Notes: a model not told the origin generated them from the letters alone. A DNA stretch of 5,771 nt from Lactobacillaceae bacterium (GCA_031261865.1 JAISIV010000021.1:1-5771), one strand, 5' to 3'. Counted from the first letter of the stretch, positions 1-5,407 are shown. Numbers and translations: made by a program.

Positions 1-46
1 AAATAATCTTAAAACTTATAAAGACGGACGTTCCATCTCAAACTTC

Positions 47-1252
47 CTATATCTCCAAGAGCCAGTCAGATACGGCTTTAATATTAATCCCGTCAATTTC
101 GGAAACTCCGTCAAACTCGTAAACTAAAAGGGTTTTGGGGTAGTTGTCATTAATTATTTCTAAATTTCCAACTTCTCGGTTTGAATCTTTTGGCAGTCTA
201 TACGCAACCTGGAAATATTCTTTATTGCCATTACGTTCTGCAACGAAATCTATCTCGTTATCATTCACGTGGCCTATATAAAGTTTGTAGCCACGTCTCT
301 TCAATTCCAGGAAGACAACATTTTCTAATTTGGGACCCAGATTAGTTTTTAAACCATTGACCTGGGAAGACCATAAACCGTTATCTACTACGTAAAATTT
401 AGTTTCACTCCTAATACGTTGTCCGCCTCTTATGTTTTCGCTTTCTAATTCATAAAAAATATATGCCTGACGAAAAGAGTTTAGATACAAGCTAAAACGC
501 TCGTTTGAAATTCCTTTGTCATTTTTAAATTGAGGAAATTTTTTTACTAATCCTGAAACTGACGTTGGACTACTAATAGAATCCATTAAAACTAACGCTG
601 TTTTTTCAATCGTTGTTTGATTGGGATTATCTAATCTCTGTACTACATCTCGCAGAATGATGGAATCATAAATATCTGAAAGTCTATCTAGTTTAATTTG
701 ATCGTCCTCTTCATAGTAGTCAGACAAGATTGGCATCCCGCCGAAATTCAAATATTCATCAAGCGCTCTTTCTCGTTTTTCTACAGTGTATTTGGGATTT
801 GCTTCTATAAATTCTTTAAATGAAAATGGCAAAATCTCAAACTGTTTATATCGCCCAGATAATAAGGTTGCCAATTCACCTGATAATATTGAAGAATTTG
901 AACCGGTTATATATATATCTGAATCCAAATCAACTCGAAGACTGTTGACTACTCTTTCCCAATTTTTAGCAAGCTGAATCTCATCAAAAAAGAAATACAT
1001 TTTTTTCCCATCCACGAATCGTTCTCTAAGATAGGCATAAAAAGCATTTTCGTCATCACGAAGTTCCGAATACATTAGAGATTCAAAATTAATATAAACA
1101 ATCTGTTCTTTTTCGACTCTGGACAGAATCTCATCTCTAATTTGTGTCAATAGCACTGATTTACCGGTTCTACGAACTCCGGTGATGATTTTTACTGCTT
1201 CTTTATCGATGTAAGGTCTAATTTGTTCTAGGTAGGATTCACGAATAATCAT
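47..1252 (-). CDS. AAA_14 / DUF4143 family ATP-binding protein
   Basis: A 401-residue protein with the usual length and architecture of the AAA_14-DUF4143 ATPase family. An N-terminal P-loop domain has Walker A G25-VRRTGKS-32, Walker B MYFFFDE (85-91), a sensor-like ITGSNS (115-120) and the LSGRY...LPFSFKEF block (131-148) typical of the family. The C-terminal DUF4143 part includes NFGGMP (169-174) and a nuclease-fold-like tail: E310, EIDFV (333-337) and YFQVAY (346-351). The last motif has Q where related nuclease folds carry a catalytic E-x-K, so nuclease activity is unlikely to be intact. Family members are widespread and mostly of unknown role. The ATG at 1252 gives the normal N-terminus, but no Shine-Dalgarno precedes it. 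The gene is separated from the upstream degV operon by a terminator and has its own operator-flanked promoter. No terminator is visible in the 46 bases beyond its stop. ATP binding is confident; the biological role is unknown. Confidence 0.9.
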   Translation of the reverse strand: MIIRESYLEQIRPYIDKEAVKIITGVRRTGKSVLLTQIRDEILSRVEKEQIVYINFESLMYSELRDDENAFYAYLRERFVDGKKMYFFFDEIQLAKNWERVVNSLRVDLDSDIYITGSNSSILSGELATLLSGRYKQFEILPFSFKEFIEANPKYTVEKRERALDEYLNFGGMPILSDYYEEDDQIKLDRLSDIYDSIILRDVVQRLDNPNQTTIEKTALVLMDSISSPTSVSGLVKKFPQFKNDKGISNERFSLYLNSFRQAYIFYELESENIRGGQRIRSETKFYVVDNGLWSSQVNGLKTNLGPKLENVVFLELKRRGYKLYIGHVNDNEIDFVAERNGNKEYFQVAYRLPKDSNREVGNLEIINDNYPKTLLVYEFDGVSEIDGINIKAVSDWLLEI

Positions 1253-1274
1253 GTTTTCATATTATCACGTAGAA

Positions 1275-1290
1275 AAGACAACGTTGTCTT
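1275..1290. promoter_or_regulatory. Operator-like palindrome, leader copy
   Basis: AAGACAACGTTGTCTT is a perfect 16-bp palindrome, 22 bp upstream of the ATPase start codon and inside the predicted leader. Its centre is 41 bp from that of the copy at 1318-1329, about four helical turns, so proteins bound to both would sit on the same face of the helix. As RNA it could fold only into a 6-bp stem with an ACGT loop and has no U-tract, so a DNA operator is likelier than a terminator. Confidence 0.6.
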
Positions 1291-1317
1291 AAAAACGACG
1301 AAAAATAGGAAATTCAA

Positions 1318-1329
1318 GACAACGTTGTC
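1318..1329. promoter_or_regulatory. Operator-like palindrome, promoter-proximal copy
   Basis: GACAACGTTGTC is a perfect 12-bp palindrome starting one base downstream of the ATPase -10 hexamer and centred at about the predicted transcription start. That is a classic position for a repressor site. The same 14-base string AAGACAACGTTGTC recurs 41 bp away at 1275-1288. The central AACGTT resembles LacI-family operators, but the regulator is not in the window and its family is a guess. Confidence 0.6.
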
Positions 1330-1330
1330 C

Positions 1331-1359
1331 ATTATATTTTTCACAAAGTATAACGACAT
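1331..1359 (-). promoter_or_regulatory. Predicted promoter of the ATPase gene
   Basis: On the minus strand a perfect TATAAT lies at 1331-1336. Seventeen bases upstream is a weak -35 hexamer, ATGTCG (1354-1359), with three matches to TTGACA. The expected transcription start is near 1324, giving a leader of about 70 nt. The promoter fits exactly between the degV terminator and the operator-like palindromes. This is read by eye; the -10 is good and the -35 poor. Confidence 0.55.
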
Positions 1360-1360
1360 T

Positions 1361-1389
1361 AAAAAACTGCCGAAATAATCCGACAGTTT
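1361..1389 (-). terminator. Rho-independent terminator of the crcB-degV operon
   Basis: On the minus strand the 9-bp stem AAACTGTCG / CGGCAGTTT (1381-1389 with 1364-1372, one G-U pair) closes an 8-base loop and runs into a six-T tract. It starts 11 bases after the stop codon of degV-B. It should end the four-gene operon just before the ATPase promoter. Confidence 0.85.
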
Positions 1390-1399
1390 ATAAAATAAA

Positions 1400-2278
1400 T
1401 TAATTGGTAGCTAATTCTTTCCAATCAGCCAACATGACATATCCAACTGCTTTTTCACCAGTGTGAACACCAATTAGAGCACCGATAACACCTCGATCGA
1501 TTGGCATATCAGGATACTTTTCTCTTGTGGCATCAACCCATTCTTGGGCAACTTCTTCATTATTAGCGTCTGCCACAATAATACGCGTTGGCGTTTTAGT
1601 TTCCGCCAAATATTCAGTCAGCTTATTTTGAATCCAATTGAAAGCGCGGTTCATTTTACGTTCTTTACCGACAGCTTCAATTTTTCCTTCCTGAGTGAAA
1701 GTCAAAATTGGCTTAATACTAAGAACGCCGGCGACAATTGCCATTCCACCAGACAATCGACCCGTTCTTTTAAGATGTTGAATATCGTCAACTACTAGAT
1801 AAACACGCGTAGAGCTTCGTAGGATTTCAAGCTTGGCTAGGATTTCGTCCATCGATTTATTTTGCGTAGCCATTTCAGCAGCCAGAAGGGCTTGTTGTCC
1901 GGCGGCGATAACTGTAATTAATGAATCCCATACGGTAACTTTTAAATTACCTTCGTATTGGTTCGCCATATTAACGGCAGTTTGATAAAAACCAGAGATA
2001 CCAGACGACAACGTAATCATAATTGCTTCATCATAGCCATCCTTTTCAACACGTTCGAACATGTCGTTCATGTCAGCGGGTGATGATTGTGACGTAGTTG
2101 GGGCAGTTTTAGCTTTGTTCATGTCGGCGTAAAACTTAGCCGGACTCTTCCAATCAGTATCGTATTTAATTTTGCCATCAAATAAAATAGGCACCGGGAT
2201 TTCATAGATGCCATACGCGTTTTTTAAATCTTCTGGAATATAACTCGAACTGTCTACAATAACGGCAATTTTACTCAT
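1400..2278 (-). CDS. DegV family protein, FakB-type fatty-acid-binding subunit (degV-B)
   Basis: A 292-residue DegV protein, full length for the family. FakB/DegV proteins bind a fatty acid and present it to the kinase FakA, which makes acyl-phosphate for phospholipid synthesis. Family signatures are DSSSYIP (9-15), PTTSQ (60-64), LSSGISGFYQTA (90-101), RTGRLSGG (171-178), LSIKPIL (186-192) and VHTGEKAVGY (271-280). The TTS, SSG, R171 and H272 positions correspond to carboxylate-binding residues known in staphylococcal FakB. The start is placed at 2278, not at the longer ATG at 2314, because the shorter form begins MSKIAVIVDSSS like its paralogue, has GGAG five bases upstream, and forms an ATGA overlap with the degV-A stop. 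It is the last gene of the operon. It differs clearly from degV-A in residues 25-60 and in the C-terminal half, so it may bind a different acyl chain. No FakA gene is present in the window. Confidence 0.93.
   Translation of the reverse strand: MSKIAVIVDSSSYIPEDLKNAYGIYEIPVPILFDGKIKYDTDWKSPAKFYADMNKAKTAPTTSQSSPADMNDMFERVEKDGYDEAIMITLSSGISGFYQTAVNMANQYEGNLKVTVWDSLITVIAAGQQALLAAEMATQNKSMDEILAKLEILRSSTRVYLVVDDIQHLKRTGRLSGGMAIVAGVLSIKPILTFTQEGKIEAVGKERKMNRAFNWIQNKLTEYLAETKTPTRIIVADANNEEVAQEWVDATREKYPDMPIDRGVIGALIGVHTGEKAVGYVMLADWKELATN
2233..2260 (-). repeat. 28-bp identical segment shared by the two degV genes, copy in degV-B
   Basis: Twenty-eight bases covering the DSSSYIP region are identical to 3108-3135 in degV-A, although the flanks have many synonymous and non-synonymous differences. 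A second shared run, AAAATTGGCTTAATACTAAG, occurs further into both genes at the LSIKPIL motif. These are paralogue similarity, not a mobile repeat. Confidence 0.8.
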
Positions 2279-3153
2279 ATCTTCTCCAATAACTTCTCGT
2301 AGTCGTCTCCCCAAATAAAGCCAACTGACTTTTCTCCGGTGTGAACGGCAATATATGGTCCTATTATCCCACGTTCAAAGATCACTTGTGGCCACAACTT
2401 CTGACCTTTTTCGACCCACTCATCGGCAAGCTCAGGGTTATTGGCATCGATTACATTTACTCGAAGCGGTTCTAAGGAATCCTCTACAATTTGGCTGAAA
2501 TGCTGTTCGATGTATTCCCAAGCACCAGTCATTTTGCGGGCTTTGCCGGCGGCGACAATTTTCCCGTCTTCGAAATCTAAAATTGGCTTAATACTAAGCA
2601 TGCCAGCGATTAAAGCTTGCCCACCAGATAAGCGGCCGGTACGTTGCAAATGCTTAATTGAATCAACCACAAAGAAAACACCCGTAGATGAACGTAATTC
2701 ACCCAGTTGAGTTTCGATGTCTTCTAGGGACAATCCTTTTTTAATTAAACCAGCAGCATAAAGCGCTTGATTGCCGGCTCCGATAGCCGCAATTTGAGCA
2801 TCCCAAACTAATACCTGTTTAAAACCTGCATAATTTTCGGCCAGGTTTTTAGCAGTTTGATAGGTTCCAGAAATTCCTGAAGACAATGTAACAATAACCG
2901 CTGAATCGTATCCGTCAGCAACGACCTGATCGAAAACGCGCGTGATTTCCCCAGGTGTAGGTTGCGAAGTGGTTGGTGATTTTTCAGCCGCATTTAAGTC
3001 GGTGAAAAAGTCTTGTTGAGTTTGCCAGTAATTTTCGGTGTGGGCATTTGTCTCAAAAATAACTGGATCTTGAATAACGTATATTTTATTTTTCTTAAGT
3101 AAGTCAGCTGGAATATAACTCGAACTGTCTACAATTACTGCGATTTTAGCCAT
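2275..3153 (-). CDS. DegV family protein, FakB-type fatty-acid-binding subunit (degV-A)
   Basis: A 292-residue DegV protein, the same length as its downstream neighbour degV-B. Motifs in order are DSSSYIP (9-15), PTTSQPTPGE (60-69), LSSGISGTYQTA (90-101), SSTGVFFVVDSIKHLQRTGRLSGG (155-178), LSIKPIL (186-192), DANNPELADEWV (236-247) and VHTGEKSVGF (270-279). S92, R171 and H271 sit where FakB proteins hold the fatty acid carboxylate. By family knowledge it delivers exogenous fatty acids to FakA in the cytoplasm. The start is set at 3153: GGGGAGG lies six bases upstream and the resulting N-terminus MAKIAVIVDSSS matches degV-B, whereas the longer ATG at 3168 does not improve the fit. It overlaps the crcB2 end by 8 bp and the degV-B start by 4 bp. 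The tandem arrangement points to an old duplication, with acyl-chain specificity probably divided between the two. Confidence 0.93.
   Translation of the reverse strand: MAKIAVIVDSSSYIPADLLKKNKIYVIQDPVIFETNAHTENYWQTQQDFFTDLNAAEKSPTTSQPTPGEITRVFDQVVADGYDSAVIVTLSSGISGTYQTAKNLAENYAGFKQVLVWDAQIAAIGAGNQALYAAGLIKKGLSLEDIETQLGELRSSTGVFFVVDSIKHLQRTGRLSGGQALIAGMLSIKPILDFEDGKIVAAGKARKMTGAWEYIEQHFSQIVEDSLEPLRVNVIDANNPELADEWVEKGQKLWPQVIFERGIIGPYIAVHTGEKSVGFIWGDDYEKLLEKI
2283..2287 (-). promoter_or_regulatory. Ribosome binding site that sets the degV-B start
   Basis: GGAGA lies inside the end of degV-A, with GGAG five bases before the ATG at 2278. This supports the short start and translational coupling through the ATGA stop/start overlap. 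Confidence 0.75.
3108..3135 (-). repeat. 28-bp identical segment shared by the two degV genes, copy in degV-A
   Basis: Partner of the copy at 2233-2260, on the same strand and about 875 bp away. Direct repeats of this size could support gene conversion or an unequal exchange that removes one degV. Confidence 0.8.
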
Positions 3154-3481
3154 GAATAGCCTCCCCAATTAGCAAGCCTAAAATCGTGGCCGCTAATCCA
3201 ATAACAAACATTATAAAAAAGTAAATGGTAGAATTACGCCTAAAACTGTAACCTTGAACGATCATTGTTGAAAAAGTCGTGAAACCACTGAGTATTCCGG
3301 TAGTGACAAATGGGTTTTGGATTGACAAACCACTTAAAATCCCTACTAGGAAAGACCCGATGATGTTTAATTGCACAACACTCGTAAAGTATTTAAAAAA
3401 CGTTTTAGTATTTTCAACATACAAATGCCGTAATACCGCCCCAATGGCGCTCCCGAATCCTACTATTAAAATTAACGCCAT
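3146..3481 (-). CDS. crcB: CrcB/FluC fluoride channel subunit 2
   Basis: A 111-residue membrane protein with four hydrophobic segments (about 1-19, 33-53, 58-79, 86-107), the standard length and topology of a CrcB/FluC subunit. These channels let fluoride leave the cell and work as antiparallel dimers. Signatures are GFGSAIGAVLRH (8-19), QLNIIGSF with N39 (37-44) and the TM3 break GFTTFSTM (66-73), which keeps the canonical TTFST core with F67 and F70. Together with subunit 1 it should form a heterodimer, because paired crcB genes in Gram-positive bacteria usually encode two distinct subunits. The ATG at 3481 has AGGTGG seven bases upstream, overlaps the crcB1 end by 10 bp, and the gene runs 8 bp into degV-A. 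This subunit keeps the better pore motif of the two. Confidence 0.93.
   Translation of the reverse strand: MALILIVGFGSAIGAVLRHLYVENTKTFFKYFTSVVQLNIIGSFLVGILSGLSIQNPFVTTGILSGFTTFSTMIVQGYSFRRNSTIYFFIMFVIGLAATILGLLIGEAIHG
3160..3166 (-). promoter_or_regulatory. Ribosome binding site that sets the degV-A start
   Basis: GGGGAGG lies six bases before the ATG at 3153 and inside the last codons of crcB2. It is the best Shine-Dalgarno in the operon and decides between the 3153 and 3168 start codons. Confidence 0.8.
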
Positions 3482-3831
3482 ATTACCGCCACCTTCCTAG
3501 CAATGTAAGTGGCAAATATTCCGCCAAGAATACTAATTATTAGATATAGAATTTTTTGTTCAAGACTAGCCTGAACCAATAAAAGCATCAAGGTACCAAA
3601 ACTAGTAAAGGCGCCGAGAAATCCCGTTTTCAAAAATGATTGTAAATGTTGATTAAAATCGAACTCTGAAAGTATAGCCAGAATAAATGTCCCTAAGATA
3701 TTGACGATGGTTAGAGATAAGAGCTTATTGTCCGTAAAGAGATTTTGATTAATTAGTAGCCTTGAGATACCTCCCAAAAAGCCTCCGGCAAAAACGTAAA
3801 TCAGTGTTTTGTTGAATCCGCGAACTTCCAT
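3472..3831 (-). CDS. crcB: CrcB/FluC fluoride channel subunit 1
   Basis: A 119-residue membrane protein with four predicted membrane segments (about 9-27, 37-54, 66-87, 92-112). Family motifs are GGFLGGISRL (16-25), VNILGTF with N44 (43-49) and the TM3 break GFLGAFTSFGT (70-80). Where most family members, and subunit 2 here, have TTFST, this protein has TSFGT (76-80), so the phenylalanine/threonine pore line is partly altered. In known heterodimeric Fluc channels one of the two possible fluoride paths is degenerate, which would fit. This is the first gene of the operon. The ATG at 3831 is the only reasonable start, but no Shine-Dalgarno precedes it, and a TAGAAT hexamer sits six bases upstream, so the mRNA may be leaderless. 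No fluoride riboswitch fits in the 27 bp before the divergent protease gene. Confidence 0.92.
   Translation of the reverse strand: MEVRGFNKTLIYVFAGGFLGGISRLLINQNLFTDNKLLSLTIVNILGTFILAILSEFDFNQHLQSFLKTGFLGAFTSFGTLMLLLVQASLEQKILYLIISILGGIFATYIARKVAVIWR
3489..3494 (-). promoter_or_regulatory. Ribosome binding site of crcB2
   Basis: AGGTGG lies seven bases before the ATG at 3481, within the final codons of crcB1. It shows that crcB2 is independently initiated despite the overlap. Confidence 0.65.
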
Positions 3832-3837
3832 AAACCC

Positions 3838-3865
3838 ATTCTAGTAAAATTAAGCAGTATGAAAA
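3838..3865 (-). promoter_or_regulatory. Candidate promoter of the crcB-degV operon
   Basis: Read on the minus strand: TTTTCA (3860-3865), a 16-base spacer, then TAGAAT (3838-3843). Transcription starting seven bases downstream of the -10 would begin at the A of the crcB1 ATG. The -35 would lie inside the first codons of the protease gene. The evidence is the hexamers and the lack of space for any other promoter close to the gene; a promoter further inside the protease gene cannot be excluded. Confidence 0.35.
3845..3850 (+). promoter_or_regulatory. Candidate -10 element of the protease gene
   Basis: TAAAAT lies eight bases before the ATG at 3859, so transcription would begin about two bases before the start codon. 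No convincing -35 is seen at the right distance (GAACTT at 3822-3827). It almost abuts the opposing TAGAAT of crcB1, which would make the two promoters compete. Confidence 0.3.
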
Positions 3866-4653
3866 AGCTTTTAAACTTTCTATTGACGCTAATCACTATT
3901 GCAGTCCTTGCCTATGTTGGTTATTTTGCGGTAACTAAAATTGAAGCAAACCGCAACCTCACCACCACCAAAATAACCTCAACTACATCGACATCCAGCG
4001 CCAGTCCAATTCAAAAAGCCATGGCATTAGCTGATGCCAAAGGTCAAGAATACATCGCTCAAGCCAAAAGTTTAAATCCATATCAATCTTCGGTGGTAAC
4101 GCTGAATTCAGTAAACAAGCCATCATCGGCTTTGTTATATGCACCAACTACTTCTGACCACTACGATGATGTCCTACAAGTTTATGTAGCAAGTCCAAAT
4201 TTAATTGGCGACACCAATAAAGCCATTCAACTATGGAATGCTGGAGCCGGGAAAACAGTCGCTAAATCTGTGACGAAACCTGAAAACGCGGATGTTATTG
4301 TTTCTTATGCTTCTGATGAAAAGAAATTAGATTTCCCCGCTGGAAAAGGTGGTATTACTTTTTATAACGAAGAAGGTTCACTAGGCAAAAATTCTTATAT
4401 CTTAGTTGCCGATGATTTAAGCGGTACTACAGCCAGTCAAGATACGATTGTCGCCCATGAAATTGGCCACGCTTTAGGCATCGCCCATCGTGAGCCTGAT
4501 GATTCTTCGCAAGCTAATACCGACGGAAATTTCGATTTAATGAACACGATTGTTGGAAACCGCACGCCATATAGTTTGAGTGAATATGATTTATTAGCGT
4601 TAAAGGCCGCTGAGGAATATTGGCCACTGGCTTATCAGAATTATTTGAAATAA
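3859..4653 (+). CDS. Matrixin-like (M10) zinc metalloprotease, membrane-anchored
   Basis: A 264-residue protein beginning with a lysine pair and a hydrophobic stretch (about 4-26) that acts as signal peptide or membrane anchor, followed by a Thr/Ser-rich linker (35-49) and an extracellular domain. The catalytic signature is HEIGHALGIAH (200-210): H200, H204 and H210 would bind zinc and E201 is the general base, the HExxHxxGxxH motif of metzincins. DLMNT (227-230 plus T) supplies the Met-turn methionine M228. No signal peptidase motif is obvious, there is no LPxTG sorting signal and no cysteine, and I see no cysteine-switch propeptide. Substrate and role are unknown; related small matrixins are common in lactobacilli. 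It is a single-gene unit, divergent from crcB1 with 27 bp between start codons and convergent with the HD gene. The start lacks a Shine-Dalgarno but yields a proper MKKLLNFLL signal start. Confidence 0.9.
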   Translation: MKKLLNFLLTLITIAVLAYVGYFAVTKIEANRNLTTTKITSTTSTSSASPIQKAMALADAKGQEYIAQAKSLNPYQSSVVTLNSVNKPSSALLYAPTTSDHYDDVLQVYVASPNLIGDTNKAIQLWNAGAGKTVAKSVTKPENADVIVSYASDEKKLDFPAGKGGITFYNEEGSLGKNSYILVADDLSGTTASQDTIVAHEIGHALGIAHREPDDSSQANTDGNFDLMNTIVGNRTPYSLSEYDLLALKAAEEYWPLAYQNYLK

Positions 4654-4688
4654 AAATGGGTCCAAATTTAAATTGAACCCATTTTTTT
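4652..4688. terminator. Bidirectional terminator between protease and HD gene
   Basis: AAAAATGGGT (4652-4661) pairs with its complement at 4677-4686, and after one mismatch three further base pairs close an ATTTAAA loop. A T-run (4682-4688) follows on the plus strand and an A-run (4652-4656) gives a T-run on the minus strand. The hairpin overlaps the stop codons of both convergent genes, so one structure serves both transcripts. Confidence 0.88.
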
Positions 4689-5328
4689 AGTTATTCGTCG
4701 ACATCAAAACGCCGTTGTAAATTGTCCAAAGTTTTGGCGCAACATCTCGGTTAGCATTCAACATGTCAGGGACGATTTCTTGGAGAACATACTGAACACT
4801 TGGCATATCCTTGAAATCACGGAGTACTCCAAGAGAAGACTTGAACATATCAAGATAAACTTCTTCAGGGTTGTTTTTATTCAACTCACCAAAAGCTTCG
4901 TATAACAAATCCAATTTATCGGCGACTGACAAAATTTTTCCTTCTAAAGTGTCATCCTTGCCTTCTGATAGGCGACGTAGATAAGTCTTTTGGAACTTTT
5001 CAGGAATTTCATTACCGACGAAATTCTCAGTTAACGAGTCTTCAACATTGGCAAGCATTGTTCGTAGTTCAGGAGTGAAGTACTTAACCGGAGTGGAAAT
5101 ATCTCCGATAAATCGTTCAGCATAATCATGATTAAGTGCCTTTTCGTATAGCGATTTCCAATCGATTTGATTGCCAGCTTCTTCTTCAACATCCCCTAGA
5201 AATTGAGCAATTTCAGTTACCTTCCAAGAATGGCTTGCTACTGAATGTGGCATAAATTTAAATACGCCCGGTGCTCGATCAATCAATTCAAGGTTATTCA
5301 AACCCATAAAATATTCGTGCATTGACAT
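4687..5328 (-). CDS. YfbR-like HD-domain phosphohydrolase (probable 5'-deoxynucleotidase)
   Basis: A 213-residue cytoplasmic HD-domain protein. The metal site can be read as H33 (SHSW), H67-D68 (NHDYAE) and D137 (SVADKLD), with R18, E71 and D76 (GDIST) in places matching the catalytic residues of E. coli YfbR, a dNMP 5'-nucleotidase of the same size. The likely reaction is removal of phosphate from deoxynucleoside monophosphates, which helps balance dNTP pools; substrate range here is inferred. ATG at 5328 is the first in-frame start after a TAA; a second ATG two codons later (5322) is possible. The only strong Shine-Dalgarno (AGGAGG, 5371-5376) is 42 nt upstream, with a hairpin between. The gene stands alone, with a long palindrome-rich region upstream and a shared terminator downstream. 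Confidence 0.88.
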   Translation of the reverse strand: MSMHEYFMGLNNLELIDRAPGVFKFMPHSVASHSWKVTEIAQFLGDVEEEAGNQIDWKSLYEKALNHDYAERFIGDISTPVKYFTPELRTMLANVEDSLTENFVGNEIPEKFQKTYLRRLSEGKDDTLEGKILSVADKLDLLYEAFGELNKNNPEEVYLDMFKSSLGVLRDFKDMPSVQYVLQEIVPDMLNANRDVAPKLWTIYNGVLMSTNN

Positions 5329-5338
5329 AGTAATTAGT

Positions 5339-5376
5339 GCACCAAGTTAATCAGTTTAACGTGGCGCTTTCCTCCT
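5339..5376 (-). promoter_or_regulatory. Shine-Dalgarno plus bridging hairpin in the HD gene leader
   Basis: On the minus strand AGGAGG (5371-5376) is followed by AAA, then a hairpin: GCGCCACGTTAA (5356-5367) pairs with TTAACTTGGTGC (5339-5350) around the loop ACTGA (5351-5355), with one G-U pair and one mismatch. Ten bases separate the hairpin from the ATG. Linear spacing is 42 nt, far too long for initiation; with the hairpin folded it falls to about 13. It could therefore be a fold that brings Shine-Dalgarno and start codon together, or a regulatory switch. Confidence 0.55.
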
Positions 5377-5407
5377 CTTTGAAGTATTTCGTAATACTAT
5401 ACACCAT
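5351..5407 (-). CDS. Possible 18-codon leader peptide upstream of the HD gene
   Basis: An ATG at 5407 opens an 18-residue frame, MVYSITKYFKEEESATLN, ending with TGA in the loop of the leader hairpin, 22 bases before the HD gene ATG. AAGG sits five bases before its ATG. Its EEE codons are what create the AGGAGG sequence. If it is translated, ribosomes would open the hairpin and could reinitiate at the HD gene. The predicted HD promoter lies inside it, which argues against it unless transcription begins further upstream. No homology is recognised. Confidence 0.2.
   Translation of the reverse strand: MVYSITKYFKEEESATLN

Noticed and set aside
2..127. Plus-strand frames open from the left edge, possibly a gene tail
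   Set aside because: Two plus frames are open for about 40 codons, but both run antisense into the conserved C-terminus of the ATPase; neither looks like a real protein end.
786..977. Plus-strand open frame of 63 codons
   Set aside because: It lies wholly antisense to the well-supported ATPase gene, has no ribosome site and no recognisable motif.
1544..1798. Plus-strand open frame of 84 codons
   Set aside because: It is antisense to degV-B coding sequence, with a composition typical of a shadow frame.
2441..2710. Plus-strand open frame of 89 codons
   Set aside because: It is antisense to degV-A, which has clear family motifs throughout this stretch.
2808..2993. Minus-strand open frame of 61 codons
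   Set aside because: It is an alternative frame within degV-A, on the same strand, with no ribosome site and no independent support.
3279..3500. Plus-strand open frame of 73 codons
   Set aside because: It is antisense to crcB2, whose membrane segments and motifs are intact.
3832..3858. Fluoride riboswitch before the crcB operon
   Set aside because: Only 27 bp separate crcB1 from the divergent gene, and no pseudoknot-like conserved core is visible; there is no room for the motif unless the leader extends into the protease gene.
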